Shown here one piece after another: positions 30,612-41,638 of a stretch of DNA of 64,000 nucleotides. A program made the position numbers and the translations under genes. A model generated the notes under the pieces. That model was not told the origin of the DNA. It searched no databases and saw nothing but the letters and a program-made list of their open reading frames with translations. This DNA is from Crocodylus rhombifer (lineage: Eukaryota > Chordata > Crocodylia > Crocodylidae): positions 1 through 64,000 of the forward strand of contig JAVSML010025224.1 in the NCBI GenBank assembly GCA_038503035.1, given 5' to 3'. How positions within the stretch are numbered: position 1 is the first letter of the stretch; each line of letters opens with the position of its first letter.

Positions 30612-33600
30612 TTAACAGATTTGAGTGGAGATCTGAGTTACTAATGCACAGCCTGGAGTGAGAAGAGAAGTGGGTGCACAGGGATAGCAGCAGGGTTGAA
30701 TCGGATTGGGTTCTGCTGCTGGGATGCTGGGGGTGCAGTCAGAAGGAAAGACTGGTGACTGGATTGGTTCTGACCAGACTTGTTTGCCAACTGCTGAGCT
30801 GATGGAGGTTGTACAGCCTGGGTTACCAGGGTAGTTGGGTAGCCTAGGAAAAAACAAAATCATTTAGGATAGATTTAATACATGTCTAAAGGACTTTTCA
30901 GAAACTAATGTTACAAGATGAAATGAAAAGAAACATAAAGAATTTACAGCAAAAATATTATGTGGAAAATCCAAATCCAGAGAACAGCTGCTTTAGCAGC
31001 TGGGTCCTTTTTCTATTTCCTATTTGCTAAAAAAACACAGAAGCAGAGGCTGTCTTTCTGAGCTGTCTGAGAAGGCAAGGGATTCTCCCTTAGGATGATT
31101 CATAATTCCAGAATGTCAGTATTCAGGACAAATAGTTTTCTCTTTCCTGAGCCCAGCTGCAGATAGTCATTAAGGCCACCCTAATGGCAGATAAGGAGAA
31201 AAAAAGAACATGTGGGAGAATCAGAGGCCAAAATGATTGGGAGGAAAAACTTTAGTTTGGTTCTCCCAACTCAAAGGGGAAAGACTTCAGTTTGGCTCTC
31301 CCAACTCCAAAGGTGAATGCTGTCACCAATATGCTTGGCAGCAGACGTGGAAGTGGACCAGAAGCACTTCTGATCCACTTCCAGGTCTGCCGCTGAGTAT
31401 GCAGGGGACACCCCCCCCCCCCCACCGCTTCCTCCTGGGTCGGGAGTGGCATCCAGGATCTCCCGTGGCCAATTACTGAGCCAGGGGGGACTCAGGAGGG
31501 CGGGGGAGGACGGAGGGGGGAGTTACCCATGTGCTCAGCAGTGCAGCCGGAAGTGGACCAAAAGTACTTCCAATCTTCTGGGTCCACTGCCAAGCATGTG
31601 GGGGACACTGCCCCCCCTTGTGCTCCTGTGGGGTGCTCCATCCACCCCACCATCACAGCATTCACGAGCTGCACCTGGTACCTCAAGGTATGCAGAAAAA
31701 ACATATAAAGCTGTGTCTATGGCCAAATCGCTGACTCTCCAAATCAGCATTGAATCTTCAGATTCGGCCGAATTGAATCAGAGTAGTCATCTGAATAAAT
31801 GAGTCGAATCTTTGTCCCTTTGATTGGGCCAAATCCGAACCAAATATGGCCCGCTTCGTACACCTCTAATGTTTATGTACATAGTTTGACCATTAGTTGC
31901 TTGCACTATATGTACCTGCAGTCCTCTACATCCAGCAGCCTGTGGTACACGCTGATCTCACAATCCAGCTGGCACTTAGCATCCAAGAGGACCTTGTACT
32001 CGCCATGTTGGTGCTCTATGTCAGATTGAAGTTCAGCCAACTGTACTTCCACATCACTGATCAGACACTGGAGCTCTGATAACTGCTGGCTGTAGTGCGT
32101 TTCTGTTTCTGCCAAAGTATTTTCAAGAGCAGTGTTCTGAGAGGGAGAAAAGTGGGTCAGACAGACTCAGTGGGTATGTCTACACATGCAAGTAATGTGC
32201 CAGTGCCATCGAGCCAGGTTCTGATCCCAATCTCCCCGCAGCTGGGAGGGAAATGCCCCTTGAACCAGGACAGCTCCCTCCACACCCTGGGGCTTGGAGC
32301 CAGCCGCTATCTTCCTGCATCTGGTAGGGAGCAGGTTCTGGAGCCAGGACAGCTACCCCCTGTCCCCTGGACCTTGGGGGCTTAAGCCAGGCAGCCATTG
32401 TGGTCCCCTGCTGCCTGGGCTGACCGGGAGCAATTTGCTTCCAGTTAGTGTCTACACATATGCTACTGCACATTAGTTAATGCGCCATTTACTAGCAAAC
32501 GATTCATTATATTAATTTAATGTGCAGTAATAGCTGTGCATGTATAGACGGCGGTGCTTTAATGTGCATTGACTCAGTCTAATGTGCAGTAAAGTGTCTT
32601 ATGTAGATGCACCAGGGAGTCCTATTCAAGTATCACTATCTGATTTTGTGTATTAGAAAATCCTGGATGGTGTCCTGATTTTTAACTGAATGTTACAAGG
32701 TTGCAGCAATTTTCTGGGGTGTTCACCTTCAAACTAAGGGACAATATGAGATTAAAACAATCATCCCCCAAGGCAGAGGTTCTCAATATTTTTAGATCAA
32801 GGCACCCTGGCATAGACTCAAGAACCCTGTTGGAAAATTGCAGCTCTTAGTGGCACTCTGGTTGAGAATCATTGCCCTAATGACTAGGTTCAGGCAGGTC
32901 CATGTCTAATGACTAGGTTCAGGCAGGTGTTATGTGCCTGATTGCAAATCCATGCCATCAGAGGGGGCTGATCAGGGTCTTTTTTTACTGTGCTACAAAG
33001 GCAGTTGTCATAAACATGTCTGAAATCTGGTTGCTGTTTCAGTACAAGAGAATCCTGATACACAGATAAATGGCCAGGCAGTAGCACTGACTTAGAATTT
33101 CAACTACAGCTGTAGGTCAAACATGGGTCTGTGCTCATTTTCAGATATGTCAAAGGCATCGAGAGCACTCACAGTAATACACACCAGGTTGTGCTGGGTC
33201 TGCAGGTCGATCTCCAGAGCCTGAACAGTGTGTTTTAGCTGAATGATTTCGTTTTGGCAGCCCTGCAGCTGTTCTCCACTGGAGATCACCTCCTTATTCA
33301 GTTCCTCCATCTGAAATACATGCCAGATGAAAGGGGGAAGTCAGGAATTGTGACTCCACTTTAAAAGGCAGTTGGGCATCTTTTGAGCTTGGAATTTCTT
33401 GGTGATTTGTCTACTATGAGATGCCCACCTGAGTGTGGTACCAGTCCTTAACTTCATGTTGGTTGTTGTCAACTAAGGTCTCATACTGGTATCTTATCTC
33501 ATCCAGGACCTTGTTCAGGTCACATGATGGAGCTGCATCCAACTCTACATTGATATGGTCACCAAGCTGATGTCGAAGTGGAGTGGCTTCCTATGGAGAA

Positions 33601-36600
33601 GGAAGAACAAGAGAGTAAATATTTAGAAGGGATCTGTTTTTTTCACTGCCCACTGAATAGCACTGGCTGGAATTTTCCTGAGCCTCTAAGGGCTCTCTTT
33701 GCTCTCATATCTCAAGCAGAGATTAACCAAGCCCAGCTAGAACCTAACACAGAAATAGAAGCCGATCAGGTAATTATCCATATAGCCTTCTCCAAGATCT
33801 ATTTTCCATTACTCTGGTCTGAAAAAGGGTAACTTAAAAAATATTTTTCCATTGTTCAGGAAAAGTTAATTGAGAGTGGGGGAGAAAGTGCTTCCTTTTG
33901 GCTTTTACTATGAGCATGTTCTGAAGTAAGCAGCAATAAATAATTACCATAATACAGAGACCCGATGGGCTGTATTTGAAAATCACACATTATCTTCTAT
34001 TTTCTTTTGAGTACAGACACTGAGTGTGGATCCCATTAGCTTATAGAGAAACTGTCAAAATTACAAGACTATCTGGGGCTGTGTCAAAGTAAGACGATAT
34101 GAATTTAGACAGATAACAGTGATTTTTTTATATGGGAGACTCCTCAAAAGAGATAGGAGGATTTCATACTGAAATGAGTTCTAACAAAAAAGTGAAATCC
34201 ATCATTGTGGAGAACAATAATGGCTGTAATGGCTGATAATCATTTATCTTTTTCTGTAAATCCCTTTGCAACTATAATGTTCCTTTAGTTCTTTTGCATC
34301 CAATAAATGCATTCCAGATTTCACAGCATACATGCATTTTAATGGTCTTTTGTACCATTTAAGTTCTAACTGTTTTGGCTTACTGTCTTACTTCCTCATG
34401 GTTCTTCCTGAGGCAGAGGAGCTCCTCTGTTAGGGCCTCAAGCTCTGTCTCCAGGTCAGCCTTGCACAGGGTCAGGTCATCCAGAATTCTACGCAGACTT
34501 TTGACGTCTGCCTCAGCGCTCTGGCAAAGCCCATGTTCATATTCATACCTTTAAATGACAAGAACATAGTAATAACTAATAATCCTTAAAACAAAGCCTG
34601 AACAAGCACAATTTTCTTTCAAGTTTACTTCTTAGTTTATTTGTACTGGTTCTTTTTGGATTATTTGTAAATGTCTTGAGTCTTTCCGTATGTTGACAAC
34701 TCTTGTTTTTGAGGTAGTCTAGCTCTGGATAAAAAAATGATTCCTCACTGTTCAGATTATAGATTGGATATTTTGCTGTTAATTTGGAGGAATACAAGAT
34801 TGCCCCTTCCCTTTTTTTTTTATTTTGCAAAGATGATGGCAGATGGTGTTACCTTCTACAATAGATTCACTTTGTAAGACTTCTTGATATAGTCTTTTCC
34901 ATTTAGTGGACCAAAAGTAAAGCTTGTTAGGTGAAAATGCCGTAATGTTTTCTAATCTGCTAAGGTCCAAAGATGGGACCACAACACGTGACAATGACCA
35001 AACATGAACAACAGAAACAGTCAATTAAATTATGAGATTAATTCTTACAGTTCTCTCCCCCTCTTACAACTGTTTTTTTACTATACTGTGCTGGCTTTTA
35101 CTGCTCAGACCTGATGAATGCCTTGCATTGGAAAGCTTCTCTAACTCTGTCCAAACTATGCAGTTGATCCAATAAAAGATATTACCCTAAGAAATTCGTG
35201 CCTCTTGTAATAAAAGAATCAACTCTTTTTGTAGCCTTAATTTCTTTATTTCTTATATAGAAAAATGCAAGTGAATTAGCACCAAAATTGTGTGAAAAAC
35301 ATAAAATTTTGGCTGTGAAGTAAGTGATTTCTCTCCCAAATAGAGTAACAGTTTCAAATACCTTGTAGTATACGATCATTTTAAAATTCCCTAATATACA
35401 AAATGTAACTGAAACCTGAACTGAGACCTAGAAGGTCAACTAATGATTCACAGTCCAATTGGTATCAGACTTACTTGATAGCATAGTCATCAGAAGCCAC
35501 TTTGAGATTGTCAACATCCAGACAGAGCCTGGCATTATCAGCTTTAGCACAGGAGATCTGGAAAATAAGAGGCTTCCTGTAAACAATAAAACATTTTAAA
35601 ATATCCACTTTAAATAAATTAAAGGGGATTTTTCAATACTTGTATTTCTACAGAAGGCAGAGATCTAGCATTTTTACCATACTCTGATTTGCAAGTGCAA
35701 TAATTGTGAGGTGCATAACACAAAGTACTACAAAATCTAAGCCCGCAGTCACTAAGTCATGCAAGGGATGAATCATTTGACTCTCTCCATCCTGATGTTT
35801 TAGGTGATTAGCTCTCAAAGTAGCAATGGATCTAAAATAAAATATGTATACCTTTCAAGTGGATTTAAATCTCCTTACCTCTTGTGGTCCATGCACTTTA
35901 AGGCCATTACACTTTTAAAATGTTTTAAAAACATTACACTTTTATCAGTATAAGTGATCAGAAACCAGTCTATACCCATAACACAACAGAAGTTTGGCAC
36001 AGAAAGCTAGTCTATACCAGTGATAGGACAAGAATTTGGCACATATAGACTTGTTTAAAAATGGTGGAACCCAGTTTTAAGATTTTCCCCACAAAGAGTG
36101 AATGTATGTCCTGTTTATTATTAATCTAAACTACACCACTTACAGAAAACCATATAACTTACATTGATTCCACTTGGGGTTTTCTGACTATCTGTACCTA
36201 GCCTAAAACTATACGTGTTGATGAGCCTTGATAACTCATCAATACAAACCAATGGAATGCAGAACAACATCTAGCAAAGAAAAACTGGACAGAAAAATAA
36301 TATTTCCTATCTATGTCCCACTTCTGAGTTATAATGAAAAAAGCGGGTCATTAAAGAAGGGATGCTCATAAGCACATACATAGCACAATTATTAAGAAGT
36401 GTTATTCTTTGATCCTGAATTCCATTTTCTGTTGCTATCAGAATGCATAGTAACAAATAGCAAAATAACTGATAGATTTATATAAAGAAAAGATTAAGAG
36501 TAGCTCTGAAATAAAGATCCTTACTGAAAGCTAAGAACTTGATTCCACAGTATCACAATTTATCATCCACTCTTTTTTGCCCTCTGAGAAAGGAGAGAAA

Positions 36601-37153
36601 TGCTTTCAGAATTCCTACAGCTTTGAGAACAACCGGCTGTTTGCATAGATTATAAAATTCTCTGTTGGGCCATTACCTGTTGCTGGAGCTCCTCAATCAT
36701 CTTATAGTAACAGTTGAGATCAGTATATACATACGGGGTTTGACCTTCATACCACTCTTGGATTTTATATTCCAAGTCAGCATTCTCCTGCTCCAGGAAT
36801 CTCACTTTCTCCAGGTAGCAGGCCAGACGGTCATTCAAGAATTGCATAGTCTCCTTCTCATTGCTGTTGAAGATTGATTCATTGTAGCCACAATAAGAGC
36901 CGGCTGAATAGCAGCCCATAGGTCTGACCAATTTTCTGGGGAGGCAGGGATTTGGTTGGTAGCCATTAACAAGGGAGCTCCCTGGTCTACTGCTAACAGA
37001 CACTTTGCTACTAGTTGAGAAGCTAGTTGGCAAGCAGCTTTTTATGCCAGAAGAACAATCTGAGATGTTCTTGGTGTAAGAGTTGCTTGGAGCCTTACAA
37101 GAACCTGTAAAAGACCCACAACAGGGGTCTGGAGTGAAGCAGTTAGAAGTCAT
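30612..37153 (-). CDS. Keratin gene B: type I hair-type (hard acidic) keratin
   Basis: Type I keratin of 485 residues, the acidic partner in keratin filaments. Exons: 36677-37153, 35475-35557 (83 bp), 34392-34548 (157), 33429-33590 (162), 33185-33310 (126), 31916-32136 (221), 30612-30843. All junctions are GT-AG and the summed length is in frame. The head (about 97 residues) is rich in Ser and Cys. The rod opens [20 protein letters not shown], canonical. The rod end is drifted: [19 protein letters not shown], with Ala, Cys, Gln and His at usually fixed sites. The junction EDCRLP resembles that of mammalian type I hair keratins. The tail is short, Pro/Cys-rich (PCCYPCAP) and ends TQIC, lacking the conserved tail of gene C. 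Introns carry MITEs (35100, 32172, 32769, 31700). Probably functional. Confidence 0.92.
31237..31870. repeat. Repeat cluster in intron 6 of gene B, hAT end at right
   Basis: The right part (about 31700-31867) ends CGCTTCGTACACCTCTAAT, the inverse of the hAT-like start at 26194. Left of it are a related GC-rich duplication (AAGTGGACCAGAAGCACTTC near 31349, AAGTGGACCAAAAGTACTTC near 31552) and a poly-C run at about 31410-31424. Confidence 0.5.
32172..32612. repeat. Palindromic MITE in intron 5 of gene B
   Basis: Left TATGTCTACACATGCAAG and right CTTATGTAGATGCACC are inverted. Several TTAATGTGCAGTA phrases lie near the right end. Same end family as 5652-6030. Confidence 0.6.
32769..32880. repeat. 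Short hAT-like MITE in intron 5 of gene B
   Basis: CAGAGGTTCTCAATATTTTT at the left and TGGTTGAGAATCATTGCCCT at the right are inverted ends of the common hAT type. Confidence 0.6.
35100..35187. repeat. MITE copy in intron 2 of gene B
   Basis: Contains CAGACCTGATGAATGCCTTG and ends GTTGATCCAATAAAAGATAT, as in the hairpin MITE family. Confidence 0.65.
35935..36200. repeat. Degraded Harbinger-like relic in intron 1 of gene B
   Basis: Phrases AAGTGATCAGAAACCAGTCT and TTCTGACTATCTGTACCTAG resemble parts of the element at 15114 (AAGTGATCAGAAACTGATTT; AATGTCTGTCTCTAGC). Boundaries are approximate. Confidence 0.4.
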
Positions 37154-37198
37154 AGTGAGAGAAGATTAGTGAGAAAAGTTAAAGATTTCAGTTTAGTT

Positions 37199-37275
37199 GG
37201 AAAACCCCAGTTACACAAGTGTAGAAGTGTGCTTCCTCGGTAGAGCTTTAATATTCTGTGCTGTGGGTGTTGGCA
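37199..37275 (-). promoter_or_regulatory. Promoter block of keratin gene B
   Basis: Aligned with the gene A block. The upstream box TGCCAACACCCACAG (37261-37275) is nearly identical to that of gene C. At the TATA position gene B has AATATTAAAG (37246-37255), a weak TATA variant about 95 bases from the ATG. Confidence 0.6.
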
Positions 37276-37759
37276 CAGTTCAAAGGTTCTACCCCTTCTT
37301 CGTTTGAAAGGCAGTTTTCACAAGGACTTCTTATTACTCTATTATTTAGTTGCTTAAGAAGCACTTCTTTGCTTATAAAACAGTTTTTAGTTTGGTTTGT
37401 CCAGTAAGGATTCATAACTATAGGTGTTGGCTGCTAGAAGAAAAGCTATGCATTATGCTTTCAAAGCAAATTGTCATCAAGTCAAAGGGAAACCCTCAAT
37501 AAATGGATATGCGTACATGGAGAGGATGTTGTAGAATATTTTAGTTGGAGTCATTTGATTCCTTTAATGGATACTACAGGCTACACGGAATATTTTTTCT
37601 CTTTGCATTCAAGCAATCCGTCTTTTTTTTTTTTTAAATAAGAGAAGATATATTATTTTTGGAACTAAATCACTACTAGTTTAGTTTCAGAAGGAGGAAA
37701 GAGCCTTTCATGTGTAGACGAAGTGGAGGCCCTAAATTAAAGTGGTGGGTTTTTAATAA

Positions 37760-38330
37760 TGATGCAAAAAATTGTGGTTTCTTTCTTGGAGGCTCGCAAA
37801 GTATCACAGACACACATACATTTGATGGCACAAAACGTGTATTTGCAAATAGGGTCAGAGCAGAGTCAAAAACTCAGATTACTCTGAACCCACCAAGGAA
37901 TTTTTGCAGGCTGTACTTATCTTTTTCCTCCTGGGCATGTGTGCAGAAACAGGAGCTCTTACAGCTCATTTCCATTTCATACAAACATACATGTGGTTAC
38001 ATCACTACATCCATCGCATGTATATTATAATTAACTACTTAAGTATGCAGGGTGGAGAGGTAAATATGCATCAGCTAATTGAGCATGCTCAGAGAGTACT
38101 ATAGGTCACCAAGAGTTTAAACCCGCCCCCTTTCAAGGACACAGTCAGTTGAATTCCAGCTTCTGTAATCTGCATGAGAAAGGCTAGGGAGAAGCTGGGG
38201 GAGAGTCTGTGATTTAGTATAAGAAGAGCTGTGGCAAGGCTGGGCAAGGAGAAAAGTCCTTGGCAGTGTTTCTTTCTTATCAGGTGCAAGATGCAAGCTG
38301 TGCATTTCTAACAATACTCCATTTCTAACA
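37760..38330 (-). repeat. 3' LTR of the ERV
   Basis: 571 bp, TGATGC to CTAACA in plus-strand reading, highly similar to 41054-41638. Its sense start carries two copies of a TGTTAGAAATGG unit; the 5' LTR has three. Confidence 0.85.
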
Positions 38331-38333
38331 ATA

Positions 38334-38345
38334 TTCCCCCCTCAA
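38334..38345 (-). other. Polypurine tract of the ERV
   Basis: The sense strand reads CTTGAGGGGGGAA a few bases before the 3' LTR. Confidence 0.75.
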
Positions 38346-38466
38346 GATGCTTTCTACTCCCCATTTTCATTTAGGCAGATCAAGATAATTACGAGGAATT
38401 TTTCTGAGTACCATGACTTTTGCTACAGTCTGCGCTTTGAGGGGGACTGCTACAACTTGCATCCCT

Positions 38467-38790
38467 TCAACTGTGGTGGTTACCAATCGTTTTGAAGCAG
38501 GTGTCTTCATCATGTGGGAAGGATTGTGGAGTGGATGGGTTACATTTCATCCACGTGGAGTTTGGGAGCTTAACAGTAGTAGAATTCCATTGACCTGCAT
38601 ACTTGCTGCAATTAAGGGCATAACAGGTAGTGCATGTTCGGACCCATTTCAATGTCCATGTACACTGGCTATGTCCCAAACTCTTCCCTGTACCATTATT
38701 GCTAATACAGTACTCTCCTAATGCCACTTGGGAAAGATCCCAGCTGTGGTTCTCATCCCATTCTTGACCAGTACTCTTAACATCTGCAAT
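38467..38790 (-). pseudogene. ERV env surface-subunit fragment
   Basis: An open frame on the sense strand just after the protease, with many Cys and at least four N-X-S/T glycosylation sites, as expected of an envelope surface subunit. It has no signal peptide, fusion peptide or membrane anchor. It joins pro directly, so a deletion removed RT to early env. Identification rests on position and composition only. Confidence 0.55.
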
Positions 38791-39104
38791 TTTGTGAGTA
38801 GGTCCCGCCCAAGTAGGGCAACCGGGCAACTTGGAGAATATACAAAGGAGTGCTCAAGCAAATGGTCCCCCACTTTGGTGAGGAGTGGTTTACAAACAGG
38901 GAGTCGGGATTGCGTTCCCTCAATCCCTTCTACAAGTACATGCTGTTCACTAGTTCCTGCACAGGGGTTTTTTTCTGGAATCATTGAAAATGTAGCCCCA
39001 GTATCCACCAAGACTTCCAAGTTTTTGCCACCAACCCTAACGATTACCATGGGATCTTCTCGGGCTCCAACCCGAAGGGTAGTGGTCTTAGATCCCCGTC
39101 CCCT
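38718..39104 (-). pseudogene. ERV protease (pro)
   Basis: Frame continuous with gag across a single TGA at 39105-39107. It contains the aspartic protease active site VDTGA (about 39000-39014) and the C-terminal LLGRDLLTKL. Sequence homologous to RT does not follow; the frame ends at 38718 shortly after the deletion junction near 38790. Protease homology is clear and the domain looks nearly complete. Confidence 0.85.
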
Positions 39105-40563
39105 TCATTCTGTGTCCTCACCCTTTTCCTCTGCCCGCATGAGGTGACCTCTTGGTTCACCCTCTCTCTTCTCCTTTAACTTTGGGCATTCCCTCTTCCA
39201 GTGTCCTTTCTCCCTGCAGTAAGCACAAACGTCTGCTCCCACTCTTTCTCCTTTCCCTTTCTGCATCCCAGCCTTTCCAGGGTTACCTCCAGTTATAGCA
39301 GCTGCCAGCGCTGCCATCTGTCACTGAGCCTTTTTATCCTCCTTGCGCTCCTGCATATGCTCACGATTCCCATATACCTTATATGCAATTTCCACCAGCT
39401 CTGAAATCGGTTTCCCAGCACCTCCCTCAGTTTTCTGTAACTTCTTACGAATATCAGCAGCGGCTTGACCAATAAACATAAGATTTACCATGTGTTGATT
39501 ATCTGGGGCTTCTGGATCTAGGTCTGAAAACCTGCGGAACGCCTCATACAGCCTCCCGAGGAAAGCTGAGGGATCCTCTTCTCTTCCCTGTCTCACTTCA
39601 TACAATTTAGACAGATTAGTAACCCGAGGCACTGCCTTCCCCATTGCTTCCTCTATAATCCCCAGATACCGTGCACTCAGCTCTCTTCCTTCTGCAGTAT
39701 GATTATCCCATCTTGGCTTCTCAACAGGGCAGGTATCACGCAAGGTACGACCAGCAGCTCCCTCCGCTTCTACCCTGGCTGCTGCAATGTGCTCTGCCAT
39801 CCCCAACACTAATCTCCTCTCCTCTGGGGTCAGGAGGGTTTGAAGCATCATCTGGACATCAGCCCAAGTGGGTCGATGGGTTTGCCCAATAGATCGAAAC
39901 AGGTCCCTCATCTTTTCAGGGTCTTCACGAAAAGAGGGGCTCTGATTCTTTCAGTTAAATAAATCTGAAGTACTAAATGGGGTGTAGACAAAAGTTGCAT
40001 TGCCCCCCTCTCCGATAACCTCTCGCATTGGGCAATTCAGCACCGGCTGTGATTCTACAGACTTGCGCAAATAATAGCCCTTATTCAGATGGGGCACTTG
40101 GCTGAGGCTCACGGTCTGAATCATTAGGTATGCTTTGATACGCCGGTGGTGGTTTCCCTGAGGGAGGGAGCGGTGGTGCAGAGGGACTGGATCCCGAGGA
40201 GGTGTCTGATTCATCCTCGCTACCTGACAGGGTGACCGGAGAGCGGGTCCGATACTCAGCCAATTCAGAATTCCCCCCCTCATTAGACTCAGGGAGTACA
40301 GGTGGTCCTCCTCGAGTCTTTCCTTTAACAACCATCACATGAGACTTTACTAAGCATTTCTTAATCCAAGGTGGCTGATTTTGAACCACCCACAACCAAC
40401 AATCGATATAAGGAAATTGATTCCAATATCCATTCTGCATAATTATTTCATGGATAGCTATCACTTCTTTTACTACAAAGGATCCTTTCAGGGTCCAGTG
40501 GACCCCAAATGTTGGCCACTCGAGTTGACAAAACTTAATTAAATCACACTTTTTCATCTTCAC
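39105..40563 (-). pseudogene. ERV gag, gammaretrovirus-like
   Basis: Matrix-like N-terminus from ATG at 40563 with a Pro-rich late-domain motif PPPAY (about 40150). Then capsid (39321-39950) of gammaretroviral type, rich in charged helices, and one CCHC nucleocapsid knuckle (about 39205-39250). Damage: a frameshift near 40085-40100, TGA at 39951-39953 and TGA at 39321-39323. The terminal TGA at 39105-39107 sits between gag and pro in one frame and may be the natural gag stop. The N-terminus lacks an obvious glycine for myristoylation at position 2. Confidence 0.85.
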
Positions 40564-41031
40564 TCCATAATCTGCCTGCTTTCCAAATTTACTGAAATTT
40601 TGAATATATATAACCTAAAGGCGTATCCAAGTTTTCTACACGGGAGCGACCCGCACCCATATGCCCACAAAAGTGCGTCCAACGCACACCAAATACCAAA
40701 AGATCCTAGTTACAGACGGTTCTCATATACCAGGCCAAAAATTTCCCAGTATTAAACCAAAATTGAACACGTCTTTGTTCCCGGATCCAGACCAAATTGG
40801 GCAAGGGAATTCATATACTCACTCAGATACCCCAGAGATCTCGATCAGAATGCCGGAATGTGTGTCTGGCGTCCTCAGAAACCAAAAATTTTGCACAGGA
40901 GCCTTTAACTTCCCGGATATCCCGACTCACGTCTTAAGCCCCCTGGGCGAGCCCAAAAAGGCGGCTTGGTGCGCACTCCCCATGGTGGCAGAGACGATCT
41001 TGTCACTGAATTCCGGGGTAGTCCAAGAAAA

Positions 41032-41049
41032 CTCCTGGGTGGCTCGCCA
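41032..41049 (-). other. ERV primer binding site, probably tRNA-Arg
   Basis: The plus strand reads CTCCTGGGTGGCTCGCCA. From memory this differs by one base from the 3' end of tRNA-Arg(ACG) plus CCA. It lies 4 bp from the 5' LTR. Confidence 0.65.
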
Positions 41050-41053
41050 AATT

Positions 41054-41638
41054 TGATGCAAAAAATTGCGGTTTGTTTCTTGGAGGCTCGCAAAGTATCA
41101 CAGACACACATACATTAGATGGCACAAAAGGTGTATTTGCAAATAGGGTCAGAGCACAGTCAAAAACTCAGATTACTCTGAACCCACCAAGGAATTTTGC
41201 AGCTGTATTTATCTTTTTCCTCTGGGCACGTGTGCAGAAACAGGAACTCTTACAGCTCATTTCCGTTTCATACAAACATACATGTGGTTACATCACTACA
41301 TCCATCGCATGTATATTATAATCAACTACTTAAGTATGCAGGGCGGAGAGGTAAATATGCATCAGCTAATTGAGCATGCTCAGAGACTATTATAGGTCAC
41401 CAAGAGTTTAAACCCGCCCCCTTTCAAGGACACAGTCAGTTGAATTCCAGCTTCTGTAATCTGCATGAGAAAGGCTAGGGAGAAGCTGGGGGAGAGTCTG
41501 CGATTTAGTATAAGAAGAGCTGTGGCAAGGCTGGGCAAGGAGAAAAGTCCTTGGCAGTGTTTCTTTCTTATCAGGTGCAAGATGCAAGCTGTGCATTTCT
41601 AACAATACTCCATTTCTAACAATATTCCACTTCTAACA
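41054..41638 (-). repeat. 5' LTR of the ERV
   Basis: 585 bp, matching the 3' LTR with few substitutions plus one extra 17-bp TGTTAGAAGTGGAATAT unit at the outer edge (41622-41638). Confidence 0.85.

Larger units (their letters stand above)
37760..41638 (-). mobile_element. Gammaretrovirus-like endogenous retrovirus, pol-deleted
   Basis: LTR-flanked provirus, 3.9 kb, flanked by the 4-bp repeat ATAA (37756-37759 and 41639-41642). Sense order on the minus strand: 5' LTR, primer site, about 470-bp leader, gag, pro, a fragment of env, polypurine tract, 3' LTR. RT, RNase H, integrase and the transmembrane part of env are missing. Gag carries several stops and a frameshift, so it is inactive and could only move with helper functions. 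Confidence 0.88.

Noticed and set aside
38089..38314. Frames starting MHLIRKKHCQG and MLEMHSLHLAP
   Set aside because: They repeat at 41380-41605 and in part at 51219, because they are LTR sequence, not genes.
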